A stretch of DNA of 13,789 bases, taken from the NCBI GenBank assembly GCA_902803265.1, contig CADCPD010000064.1, forward strand, positions 1 to 13,789. The letters run 5' to 3'. Position 1 is the first letter of the stretch. The number at the start of each line of letters is the position of its first letter. Source of the stretch: an uncultured bacterium. Its GTDB lineage: Bacteria > Cyanobacteriota > Vampirovibrionia > Gastranaerophilales > Gastranaerophilaceae. This document shows, piece after piece, positions 1 to 6,856 of the stretch. The notes below the pieces were generated by a model that was not told where the DNA came from, ran no database searches, and was given only the letters and a program-made list of their open reading frames with translations. The translations under genes and the position numbers were made by a program.

Positions 1-2
1 GA

Positions 3-704
3 GAAGCAGTAGCTGTAGCACAAGGTCCTGTATCAGTAGGTGGTATTAATGCAACAGGGCAAGGCGGCGGACAAAAAAGAACAGCAATCACAAGTACAGG
101 CAGAGTTCCTGGTGGAGCCATAATGGAACGTGATATTGATACAACAATCGGAAATGATAACACTATTATTTTATCAATAGACAAATCTGATTACACATTA
201 GTATCAAGAATTGCACAAACAATAAGCAACCTTGTAGCTCCTGCGAAAGCAATAGACGGAAGTTCTGTTGAAGTAACTATTCCTGCAAAATTTCAAAATA
301 ACAGAGTTGGATTTTTATCAATAATAGAAAATTTAGAAGTAAATCCTACAATGGAAAAAGCAAAAGTAATCGTAAATGAAAGAACCGGAACAGTAGTAAT
401 AGGTTCTGATGTAAAGCTAATGCCTGCAGCTGTAGCACACGGAAACATAACAGTAACAGTATCAACAGATACGGAAGTATCACAACCTAATCCTTTCAGC
501 AACGGCGAAACAGTAGGATTTACAGATGAAGAAGTAAATGTAGAAAAAACAATGGGTAGTGTAATCGAAATGCCTGCAAACAGTAATTTAAATGACTTAG
601 TAAAAGCATTGAATTCAATCGGCGTAGCACCAATAGATTTAATTTCAATTTTACAAGCGTTAAAAAAATCAGGAAGTTTACAAGCAGACTTACAGGTAAT
701 TTAG
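3..704 (+). CDS. flgI: Flagellar P-ring protein FlgI, 3' part (start outside window)
   Basis: FlgI is exported to the periplasm and forms the P-ring, the bushing around the flagellar rod in the peptidoglycan layer. The reading frame is open from base 3, well before the first ATG at 123, and reads AQGPVSVGG and then GRVPGGAIMER, the conserved middle of FlgI, so the ATG at 123 is internal. Further conserved blocks are VGFLSIIENLEV, VIVNERTGTVVIG and the C-terminal ALNSIGVAPIDLISILQALK ending in LQVI. About 233 residues are visible of a family length near 370, so the signal peptide and N-terminal third are missing. flgJ follows after 9 nt, so the two are surely cotranscribed. The presence of a P-ring implies an outer membrane. 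Confidence 0.95.
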   Translation, partial: EAVAVAQGPVSVGGINATGQGGGQKRTAITSTGRVPGGAIMERDIDTTIGNDNTIILSIDKSDYTLVSRIAQTISNLVAPAKAIDGSSVEVTIPAKFQNNRVGFLSIIENLEVNPTMEKAKVIVNERTGTVVIGSDVKLMPAAVAHGNITVTVSTDTEVSQPNPFSNGETVGFTDEEVNVEKTMGSVIEMPANSNLNDLVKALNSIGVAPIDLISILQALKKSGSLQADLQVI

Positions 705-713
705 GGTAGAAAA

Positions 714-1031
714 ATGACTTATATTCAATCAAATTACATAAATAATAACGATGCTCAAATTTTTAATAATATCAAAAGTTCAAGTGATAAAAAAGCACAA
801 TTGAAGAAAGTTGCAAACGAATTTGAATCAATGTTTATAACAAAAATGATGAAATTAATGGATAAAACAGTTGATAAAGAAGGCGGCATCTTCGGACAGG
901 AATCGAAATATCAAAATACATTCAAAGAATTCGTATTTCAAGAAGTAGGAAGAAGCTTAGCAAGTAATGAAAGAACATCCTTCGGATTTGCAAAACAAAT
1001 TTACAGCCAAATGGAAAGATATATTCAATAA
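714..1031 (+). CDS. flgJ: Rod-binding protein, FlgJ N-terminal domain type
   Basis: This 105-residue protein matches the rod-binding (N-terminal) domain of FlgJ, which caps or scaffolds assembly of the flagellar rod in the periplasm. The signature lies at about residues 32-104: VANEFESMFITKMMKLM, then IFGQ, TFKEFVFQEVGRSLA and the closing GFAKQIYSQM. The muramidase domain found in gammaproteobacterial FlgJ is absent, so the protein is a single-domain form like those of several other phyla, and peptidoglycan penetration must rely on another enzyme. It lies 9 nt after flgI with the leader GGTAGAAAA before the ATG. The fused-domain gene name is used loosely; 'rod-binding protein' is the safer product name. 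Confidence 0.88.
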   Translation: MTYIQSNYINNNDAQIFNNIKSSSDKKAQLKKVANEFESMFITKMMKLMDKTVDKEGGIFGQESKYQNTFKEFVFQEVGRSLASNERTSFGFAKQIYSQMERYIQ

Positions 1032-1090
1032 CAAATAAATTAAAATTAATGAAAAACAAAAAAAGAGTGGTAAGGTAAGGAAAATTTAAA

Positions 1091-1372
1091 ATGGTATCAG
1101 GAATTACATCAGGAGTAACAAATCCAATTAGCATGTTAAATGCTACAAAAGCATTTCAAAATGCACAAAGCGCATTAAAAACATCATTGCCAATTATAGA
1201 TGAAACTTCAAACGGCATTGATTTAAAAGATACAAACGAATTATTGCTTAATAAAAATATTACAGAAATACAACAATTTGCAAAATATGTAGGAGAAAAC
1301 GAATTAACAGTTGATGATATAAAATACGGTTTAAAATATGGAAGAAGTGTTATAGCAGACTATACACTTTAA
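1091..1372 (+). CDS. Unknown small protein in the flgM position
   Basis: I do not recognise this 93-residue protein. It lies 59 nt after flgJ and 16 nt before flgN, and is preceded by a purine-rich leader with a repeated GGTAAGGTAAGG at about 1069-1080. The N-terminal 30 residues are Ser/Thr/Asn/Ala-rich and look flexible. The second half is likely helical and ends in TVDDIKYGLKYGRSVIADYTL-like sequence (residues 73-93). In many bacteria the gene just before flgN is flgM, the secreted anti-sigma-28 factor, which is also small, disordered at the N-terminus and helical at the C-terminus. That makes a divergent FlgM a reasonable hypothesis, but the usual FlgM C-terminal pattern is not convincingly present. 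The gene is real by context and ribosome-binding site; its function is open. Confidence 0.8.
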   Translation: MVSGITSGVTNPISMLNATKAFQNAQSALKTSLPIIDETSNGIDLKDTNELLLNKNITEIQQFAKYVGENELTVDDIKYGLKYGRSVIADYTL

Positions 1373-1388
1373 TAAAGAGGTTAAATAA

Positions 1389-1901
1389 ATGGATATAGAA
1401 ATTAATGAAAAAATATTAGGACAATTAGAGGTAGTTTTTAATGAAATACTAGCTGCATATACAAAAATGGCAGATTTGTATGAAGTAAAAAAACATGCAC
1501 TTATAAAAATGGATTCAGAAATCTTAAAAGAATCTGATGACAATATATTGGAACAAAACAATATATTAATTGATTTAAATAATGAAAGATTAAGAATAAT
1601 AAAACAATTAGGCAAAGAGGAAATGACAGTTTCAGAAATAATAGAAGAAGCAGAAAAAATCGAAAGTCCTTTAACTGATTATTTCAAAGAATTTAAAGTA
1701 AAGATTAATGAAGTTTCAAAAAGAATCATGTTATTAGAACAAACAAATGTGGAATTAATACATCAAGGACTGACTATGTCCAATAAAATATTGGATATAA
1801 TATTGCAGGCATGTACGCCGCAATCCGGAGGCTACGACTGTCATGGAAAGAACAGTCAAGGCGAAGGTCCGGGTGTCAGTTCAATTTGTGAAGACGCTTA
1901 A
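1389..1901 (+). CDS. flgN: FlgN-family flagellar export chaperone
   Basis: FlgN is the cytoplasmic chaperone for the hook-filament junction proteins FlgK and FlgL, keeping them unpolymerised and guiding them to the export gate. The 170-residue product is acidic and almost wholly helical. It starts with a long first helix, has a central NNERLRIIKQLG segment typical of the family (about 64-75), and a final helix LIHQGLTMSNKILDIILQA (about 123-141). The position directly before flgK and flgL supports the call strongly. RBS AGAGG lies at 1376-1380. The last 29 residues form a Gly/Ser-rich tail with Cys142, Cys151, His152 and Cys167, encoded by a stretch richer in G+C than the rest of the gene and able to fold at the RNA level. 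Confidence 0.85.
   Translation: MDIEINEKILGQLEVVFNEILAAYTKMADLYEVKKHALIKMDSEILKESDDNILEQNNILIDLNNERLRIIKQLGKEEMTVSEIIEEAEKIESPLTDYFKEFKVKINEVSKRIMLLEQTNVELIHQGLTMSNKILDIILQACTPQSGGYDCHGKNSQGEGPGVSSICEDA
1823..1874 (+). promoter_or_regulatory. Nested RNA hairpin with GGA loop, candidate CsrA site upstream of flgK
   Basis: Two nested inverted repeats lie inside the end of flgN. The outer stem pairs CCGGA (1825-1829) with TCCGG (1868-1872), extendable by a wobble and an A-T pair. The inner stem pairs GACTGT (1836-1841) with ACAGTC (1852-1857). The terminal loop CATGGAAAGA holds an ANGGA motif, the core that CsrA recognises in hairpin loops. A second ANGGA is the flgK ribosome-binding site itself (AAGGAG, 1903-1908). 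A hairpin site plus an RBS site is the layout known for CsrA control of Bacillus hag. The pairing is seen in the sequence; the CsrA role is inference. Confidence 0.3.
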
Positions 1902-1919
1902 AAAGGAGTTTAAGTTTAA

Positions 1920-3584
1920 ATGTCAATCAATACAGCATTATCAATAGCAATTAACGCACTGCAAGTAAACCAACTTTCTATATCAGTCGTTGAAAATAAT
2001 ATCGCAAACATGAATACCGAAGGGTATTGTAAACAGCGTGTAGATTTGGGTACAAGACATATAGACGGGGCAAAAGCCACTGATCCTCATAGTCTTGTAG
2101 CTCAAAATGCCGGTGTTCAGGTAAAAGCAATTACAAGATATTCTGATGAATTTTTGACAGAATACTACAGAAAAGAAACTTCTGAATTAAGTTTTTTAAG
2201 TACAGAATCAGAAATCGCAAACCATGTAGTAACTTTATTAGATGAAATGTCAAGCGGCGGGCAATCATCGTTATCAACAGCACTAGATGAATTTTACAGC
2301 GCTGCCGCAAATTTACAACAAAGTCCTGCTGACATAACAGCAAGAACTGATTATATAGAAAAAGCAAATAAATTCACAATAATCTTAAATTCAAAATATA
2401 AAGATTTAACAAGTTACAGAACAAATTTAGTTGGCGACGGAACAGAATCTTCTATGGAAGCCTCTAAAATTGCTGATAACGTAAATAAAGCAAATTCATT
2501 ACTGGAAGATATAGCAGATCTTAATAAAAGAATTATAAGTTCAGGTACAGTAGGTTCTGCAGCAAACAACTTATATGACCAAAGAGATGCTATGTTGACA
2601 GAATTATCAACATATTTGGATATAAAGACTTCTATTTCTGAAAACGGAGTTGCTTCAGTAGAACTTAACGGATTAGACCTGGTAAAACATACAACTGTTA
2701 CAGGCAAACTAACAATGAAGGCAAACTACCAAACTGCTGATGATGTCAGAGTTACTATCGGATTGGTAAACGAAAACGGAGAAGTAGTAAACTCAAATAT
2801 CAATGACAGAATAAAAGGCGGCAATATCGGTGCTATTTTACAAATGGGCGGACCAAGCAGCCCTCAATTAACTGTCCAAAATGCTATTGATATGTTAGAT
2901 AATTTAGCAATAGGTATTGCCGAAGTTATGAACGAAATCCAAACCAGAGGATGGATTGAACAGGCAGACGGAACATATGCACCTGATCCTAATGCAACTT
3001 CATTTGCAATGAGTTTAGGTAAAGATGAAAACGGCAATGTAATTTTGGCATCACCTACAGAAAAAATATTTGTATCGCGTGATGGAGCAACGTTTATAAA
3101 TGCAGGAAATATTTCTGTTAACAATAACTTGAGAAACAATTTATACGGTATTTCTGCAGCAATGGTAAGCGCAGATGAAAGTGATTTTACAAATACAGTA
3201 ATAATTGACGGAGAAGTCGGAAAACGCTATACATTTGTTGACGAAGCATCAAGAACTCTTGTTGGTAACGGAAAAGCAATGGGCGAAGTACTTAATACCA
3301 GAATTGCAACAACAAATCAACACTTAAACGGATTATCACCTGAAAATTATTTAATGTCAGGAATATCAAAAATCGGTGTACAAGCAGAAAGTATCCTGAA
3401 CCAGCAGTCATCACAAGAAGCAAAATGTGAGGCAATAAAATCTCAATTACTAAATGAAACAGGCGTTGATTTAAATGAAGAATTAATGGATTTAGTAAGA
3501 TATCAGCAGGCATATCAAGCTTCAGCAAGAGTTTTTAATACATGCACTGACCTATTAAATATAATTTTAAATTTGGGCGCATAA
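1920..3584 (+). CDS. flgK: Flagellar hook-associated protein 1 (FlgK)
   Basis: FlgK forms the first of two junction zones between hook and filament and is exported through the flagellar type III apparatus. The 554-residue product has both terminal coiled-coil ends typical of axial proteins. Near the N-terminus is ENNIANMNTEGYCKQRVDL (residues 25-43), the flagellar rod/hook signature, with Cys where Ser is common. At the C-terminus, GVDLNEELMDLVRYQQAYQA and SARVFNTCTDLLNIIL (about 515-551) close the D0/D1 helices. The central part is the variable exposed region. The start ATG has AAGGAG at 1903-1908, 11 nt upstream. flgL follows after 51 nt, and its chaperone gene flgN precedes it by 18 nt. 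Confidence 0.95.
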   Translation: MSINTALSIAINALQVNQLSISVVENNIANMNTEGYCKQRVDLGTRHIDGAKATDPHSLVAQNAGVQVKAITRYSDEFLTEYYRKETSELSFLSTESEIANHVVTLLDEMSSGGQSSLSTALDEFYSAAANLQQSPADITARTDYIEKANKFTIILNSKYKDLTSYRTNLVGDGTESSMEASKIADNVNKANSLLEDIADLNKRIISSGTVGSAANNLYDQRDAMLTELSTYLDIKTSISENGVASVELNGLDLVKHTTVTGKLTMKANYQTADDVRVTIGLVNENGEVVNSNINDRIKGGNIGAILQMGGPSSPQLTVQNAIDMLDNLAIGIAEVMNEIQTRGWIEQADGTYAPDPNATSFAMSLGKDENGNVILASPTEKIFVSRDGATFINAGNISVNNNLRNNLYGISAAMVSADESDFTNTVIIDGEVGKRYTFVDEASRTLVGNGKAMGEVLNTRIATTNQHLNGLSPENYLMSGISKIGVQAESILNQQSSQEAKCEAIKSQLLNETGVDLNEELMDLVRYQQAYQASARVFNTCTDLLNIILNLGA

Positions 3585-3635
3585 CATATAACGAGAGAAA
3601 CTAGAGAATATAAGACAGAGTAAAGGAAATAAATC

Positions 3636-4799
3636 ATGCTAACAAGAACAACTTCAAGCCAAATGTCAAACTCATTAATAAAATACATGGCAAAAACGCA
3701 GGATAAATTTAACAAATTATCTACCCAGTTAGCAACACAGAAAAAAATAACATCAATAACAGATGATGCTGTTGCAGCAAAATCAATATTGACAGCAAAA
3801 AAAGATATAAACCTTTACAATGGCTACATAACTAATATGACAAATGCACAATATGAATTACAAGCCGTAGAAGATACTATCAACGGAACAAACAAACAAG
3901 CTACTAGAGCTTTGGATATTGCAATGATGGCTTCAAACGGACCATACTCTGATGTTGAATTAAGTGCATTTAAACAAGAAGTTGAAGGAATCGTTCAAAA
4001 CATAAAAACATATGGAAATACCAATTATACAGGATCATATTTATTTTCAGGTGCTGCGACATTAACACAACCGTTTGAATTGCAAGATGCTCCGGCTCAA
4101 ACATTTAAAAATAACGGAGATGGAACATATACAAAATCCGTAGCAGATGAAGAAGGAAATATTACAACATATACAATGGAAAATACAGGAACTCCAGAAT
4201 CTCCGGTATGGCAAACAACTATAACAAAACCTGATTCAACAACAGAAACAAGAGCTACTACAGCAGATGACTGGAAAACTGAAAACACAAGAAACATTAT
4301 ATATAACGGTTCAACAGAAACAAGACAAATCGTAATAGGCGCTGAAGGTCTTGAAGAAACTATTAGCGTTACCGGTGATAAATTGTTTGGAAAAGGTTCT
4401 ATAACAACAACAGCCGTATTTGATCCTGCTACCGGAACAACAACAGGAACTGTTACTTCATCAGGCGAAGAAGGATTACTTTCATCTGTTGCCAAACTTG
4501 CAGCCGCATTAGAAGTAGGCGATACTGACGCTATGGGTTCAGCTATGAAAGGTATTCAAACAGGTATTGAACATATTGCAGAATCAAAAACTAATGTCGG
4601 CTTAACTTTAAATCGTTTTGATACATTAACAGAAGCTTACGATAATAACATCATGAACTTAACAGAATTAAGATCATCACTGGAAGATGCAGATTTGACA
4701 ACATTAATAACAGAATGGCTTCAATCACAATACGCTCTTGAAGCTTCATATTCATTATCATCTCAAATGATGAGTATTTCGATTATGAACTATATCTAA
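3636..4799 (+). CDS. flgL: Flagellar hook-associated protein 3 (FlgL)
   Basis: FlgL forms the second hook-filament junction zone, between FlgK and flagellin, and belongs to the flagellin superfamily. The N-terminal helices carry ITSITDDAVAAKSIL (residues 38-52), the equivalent of the usual S-x-DDP segment, followed by YNGYITNMTNAQ. The conserved GSYLFSG is at 133-139, with IIYNGSTETRQIVIG near 221-235. The C-terminus ends in WLQSQYALEASYSLSSQMMS and ISIMNYI. At 387 residues it is longer than many FlgL proteins (about 300). The extra length lies mainly between residues 148 and 222, a Thr/Glu/Asn-rich stretch likely exposed on the surface. RBS AAGGA lies at 3623-3627. It is the last gene of the flagellar run and is followed by a terminator. 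Confidence 0.93.
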   Translation: MLTRTTSSQMSNSLIKYMAKTQDKFNKLSTQLATQKKITSITDDAVAAKSILTAKKDINLYNGYITNMTNAQYELQAVEDTINGTNKQATRALDIAMMASNGPYSDVELSAFKQEVEGIVQNIKTYGNTNYTGSYLFSGAATLTQPFELQDAPAQTFKNNGDGTYTKSVADEEGNITTYTMENTGTPESPVWQTTITKPDSTTETRATTADDWKTENTRNIIYNGSTETRQIVIGAEGLEETISVTGDKLFGKGSITTTAVFDPATGTTTGTVTSSGEEGLLSSVAKLAAALEVGDTDAMGSAMKGIQTGIEHIAESKTNVGLTLNRFDTLTEAYDNNIMNLTELRSSLEDADLTTLITEWLQSQYALEASYSLSSQMMSISIMNYI

Positions 4800-4852
4800 T
4801 CGTTTTTAAAAAGTTTTTAATAAATTACTTACCATTCATTAATAAAATTTAC

Positions 4853-4885
4853 AGGTAAAAATTAAAGATTTTTACCTTTTTTTTT
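4853..4885 (+). terminator. Intrinsic terminator after flgL
   Basis: An 8-bp perfect stem, GGTAAAAA (4854-4861) with TTTTTACC (4869-4876), closes a short A-rich loop and is followed at once by nine T residues (4877-4885). It lies 54 nt after the flgL stop and 30 nt before queC, so it separates the flagellar operon from the queC operon. The rest of the 115-bp gap (4800-4914) is AT-rich, and I see no convincing promoter in it. Confidence 0.9.
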
Positions 4886-4914
4886 ATGTTAAAATCGACA
4901 AGGGAAATAAATTT

Positions 4915-5556
4915 ATGAAATCAATAATACTATTATCAGGCGGATTAGATGCATTAACCTGTCTTGCAATAACAAAAGAAAAATATAATTGTGAACTTGC
5001 TTTGACCTTCGATTATGGACAAAAAGCTGTAAACAAAGAAATAGAAGCATCAAGTAAAATTTGTAAATATTACGACATTGAACATAAAGTAATAAAATTA
5101 GACTTTTTGAAAGATATAACAAAAACATCTCTTGTAAGTAAAGATGAAGTACCACAAGATTATGATATGCAGGCAGTTTGGGTTCCAAACAGAAACGGAT
5201 TATTCTTAAACATTGCCGCATGTTATGCAGACAGTTACGGATACGACTATATAATACTTGGTGCGAATAAAGAAGAGGGTGCAACTTTCCCTGATAATAC
5301 ATCAGAATTTGTTCAAAGAGTAGAAGCAGAATTTGAATATTCAACTCTAAAACAACCAAAAATTTTAAGACCACTTATAAATATGGACAAAGTAGAAATT
5401 GTACATGAGGCTTTAAAACTAAACGCACCGATTGATTTAATCCACAGCTGCTATCTTGGTGGAGAAAAGCATTGCAGTAAATGTGAATCTTGTTTGCATT
5501 TGCTTAATGCTCTGCAAAAAAATAATGCAAAAGACTTTATTAAAAAACTTTTTTAA
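4915..5556 (+). CDS. queC: 7-cyano-7-deazaguanine synthase (QueC)
   Basis: QueC makes preQ0 (7-cyano-7-deazaguanine) from 7-carboxy-7-deazaguanine, ammonia and ATP, a step toward queuosine in tRNA. The 213-residue product starts with the PP-loop ATPase motif SGGLDA (8-13), followed by TFDYGQKAVNKEIEA (31-45), GANKEEGATFPDNTSEF (116-132) and a zinc site made by Cys179, Cys187, Cys190 and Cys193 (CYLGGEKHCSKCESC). Most QueC proteins read SGG-[LM]-DS in the PP-loop; here the Ser is Ala13. The RBS AAGGGA is at 4900-4905. It is the first gene of a nine-gene run. No queD, queE or queF is in the window, so the rest of the pathway must be elsewhere. Confidence 0.93.
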   Translation: MKSIILLSGGLDALTCLAITKEKYNCELALTFDYGQKAVNKEIEASSKICKYYDIEHKVIKLDFLKDITKTSLVSKDEVPQDYDMQAVWVPNRNGLFLNIAACYADSYGYDYIILGANKEEGATFPDNTSEFVQRVEAEFEYSTLKQPKILRPLINMDKVEIVHEALKLNAPIDLIHSCYLGGEKHCSKCESCLHLLNALQKNNAKDFIKKLF

Positions 5557-5588
5557 ATTAAAATGTTGGTAAAGCATGGAAAAATAAA

Positions 5589-6149
5589 ATGAAGACGAAA
5601 TTAATCGAAAAAGAAGTAAAATATATAGGCTCTCAACTTGCACCTCACTGGATATACAAAAATTACAAATTAATGGGTGATGCTATTGTATCGTTCAAAG
5701 GAGAATGCGAAGTAAAGCTTACTGAAATGGTTGACATTGAAGATGTTATAAACAATGAACCTATTTACAGTAAATACATGTTGAGTTTTATCACAGAACA
5801 ATTCAATGTTGATATTACAGAAGGGGTATTAAGACAAAGATTATTAATGACAACAATTAAAGAAGTTCTCGAAGAAATGGGTATTATTGTAAAACGCAGC
5901 GGAGACGATTTGTTTGTTGGTGATAAAAAATTATCTGTTTCAATATGCACAAAATCAATGACATCAATCCTAATTCACACTGGATTAAACATTGATTCAA
6001 CAGGAGCCCCTGTTAATGCAGCAGGATTAGAAACGGATTTACATATTAATAATATTGATGATTTTGCAAGAAAAGTTATGAATAAGTATTCAGAAGAACT
6101 TGACGATATATACTTGGCCGGAACAAAAGTTCGAGGTGTAAATGAATAA
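5589..6149 (+). CDS. DUF366 family protein, possible ligase-like fold
   Basis: This 186-residue protein resembles DUF366 (COG2029), a family of unknown function in archaea and some bacteria. The most telling stretch is residues 105-135: GDDLFVGDKKLSVSI, then SMTSILIHTGLNI. The end, LAGTKVRGVNE, also fits the family as I remember it. The order 'DD-x-V-x-(x)-KKLSVSI ... HTGLNI' recalls the core of biotin/lipoate ligase-type domains, where a Lys follows the substrate-binding loop and a G-x-N-[IV] strand comes later. That resemblance is my inference, not an established assignment. The gene is 32 nt after queC and overlaps the SPOR gene by 8 nt, so it is translated with them. A link to deazaguanine metabolism is possible by context only. 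Confidence 0.75.
   Translation: MKTKLIEKEVKYIGSQLAPHWIYKNYKLMGDAIVSFKGECEVKLTEMVDIEDVINNEPIYSKYMLSFITEQFNVDITEGVLRQRLLMTTIKEVLEEMGIIVKRSGDDLFVGDKKLSVSICTKSMTSILIHTGLNIDSTGAPVNAAGLETDLHINNIDDFARKVMNKYSEELDDIYLAGTKVRGVNE
6133..6136 (+). promoter_or_regulatory. RBS that sets the SPOR gene start
   Basis: GAGG lies inside the end of the upstream gene, 5 nt before the ATG at 6142. The alternative in-frame ATG at 6154 would be 17 nt away, too far, so the start at 6142 is preferred. Confidence 0.5.
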
Positions 6150-6837
6150 TAACATGCGCACTCCGGGATACATGAACTATAGCAAATACAAGAAAGAAAA
6201 AAGAAATAATTTTCAAAATTTCTTTTTACTTTTTGTGACTGCATTTTTAGTAATGCTATTATTCTTTACTGCGGTTGCAAAACATTTATCTCCTGAAGTT
6301 GATGTTGCAATTGGAGAAGAAGAAGAAATAGAAGCAAAAGAAAACGGTTTAGGCGTTAAACGATTTATTGATGATAGATTAAAATTTATTCAACAAGAAG
6401 ATCAAGGCATTGTAAAAAAAGCTGTTGATAAAAGGGTTGAACAGGAAACAATAAAAGAACGATTAACTGATGATACATTAGTTCCTGAATTAGATGAAAA
6501 AGTAGTTATTCCATACGCAATACAAAAACAAGAAAAGCAAGAAAAACAATCTCAAAAAGCAGTGGAAAATCCAGCTCAAAAAATAGAAGCAAAACCAGCT
6601 ACACCTACATATAATTCAATATTTAAAGTAGTTGTAGGTAAATATTCAACAGTAGAACAAGCAAGGGTAGCTCAATCCATTTTACAAGATTCAGATGTTG
6701 GAGTTTCTTCATTTATAAAAACAATAAACGGAACATATACATTGCAAGTAGGTTCATTTACAGAAAGATCGAAAGCTGAACAATTATTAAATGAACTACT
6801 AAGAAACAGTTTTCCGGCAAGAATTATCCAAGAATAG
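6142..6837 (+). CDS. Membrane-anchored SPOR-domain protein
   Basis: SPOR domains bind denuded peptidoglycan, typically at the division septum. This 231-residue protein has the usual build: a short basic cytoplasmic N-terminus (KYKKEKR, about 15-21), one membrane segment at about 27-47, a charged and low-complexity linker (Glu-rich at 59-67, then Lys/Gln/Ala/Pro-rich at 128-155), and a C-terminal SPOR domain at about 158-231. Within the domain the two half-repeats VVGKYSTVEQARVAQ and VGSFTERSKAEQ are visible. It is most likely a cell-division or envelope factor. No catalytic domain is present. It overlaps the upstream gene by 8 nt and is 19 nt before the NfnA-like gene; why it lies among redox genes is unclear. 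Confidence 0.85.
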   Translation: MNNNMRTPGYMNYSKYKKEKRNNFQNFFLLFVTAFLVMLLFFTAVAKHLSPEVDVAIGEEEEIEAKENGLGVKRFIDDRLKFIQQEDQGIVKKAVDKRVEQETIKERLTDDTLVPELDEKVVIPYAIQKQEKQEKQSQKAVENPAQKIEAKPATPTYNSIFKVVVGKYSTVEQARVAQSILQDSDVGVSSFIKTINGTYTLQVGSFTERSKAEQLLNELLRNSFPARIIQE

Positions 6838-6856
6838 AATAAAAAGGAAAAATATT

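Noticed and set aside
123..125. ATG at 123 as the start of the first gene
   Set aside because: Conserved FlgI sequence continues in frame upstream to base 3, so this Met is internal.
705..713. GGTAGAAAA leader before flgJ, repeated before the Cys4 gene at 7691-7699
   Set aside because: A shared 9-base purine-rich leader is within what chance and weak Shine-Dalgarno preference would give in AT-rich DNA; it helps support the small gene but is not a regulatory motif by itself.
1815..1880. Resemblance of AATCCGG and nearby bases to a cobalamin riboswitch core
   Set aside because: The match is a few bases, it lies inside the flgN coding region, and no B12-box or expected helices are present.
4097..4495. 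Open frame of 132 codons antisense to flgL
   Set aside because: It lies opposite the Thr-rich region of a clear FlgL, is Val/Ser/Pro-rich as expected for the reverse complement of Thr/Glu codons, and has no RBS or family match.
4887..4895. Extended -10-like TGTTAAAAT before queC
   Set aside because: It would place the transcription start near 4902, inside the queC ribosome-binding site, there is no -35, and the terminator T-tract lies directly upstream.
4800..4914. preQ1 riboswitch upstream of queC
   Set aside because: The only strong stem is the flgL terminator; I cannot find the short preQ1 aptamer stem with its downstream A-rich pairing partner.
4913..5374. Open frame of 153 codons antisense to queC
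   Set aside because: Leu-rich shadow of a well-conserved QueC; no ribosome-binding site or recognisable domain.
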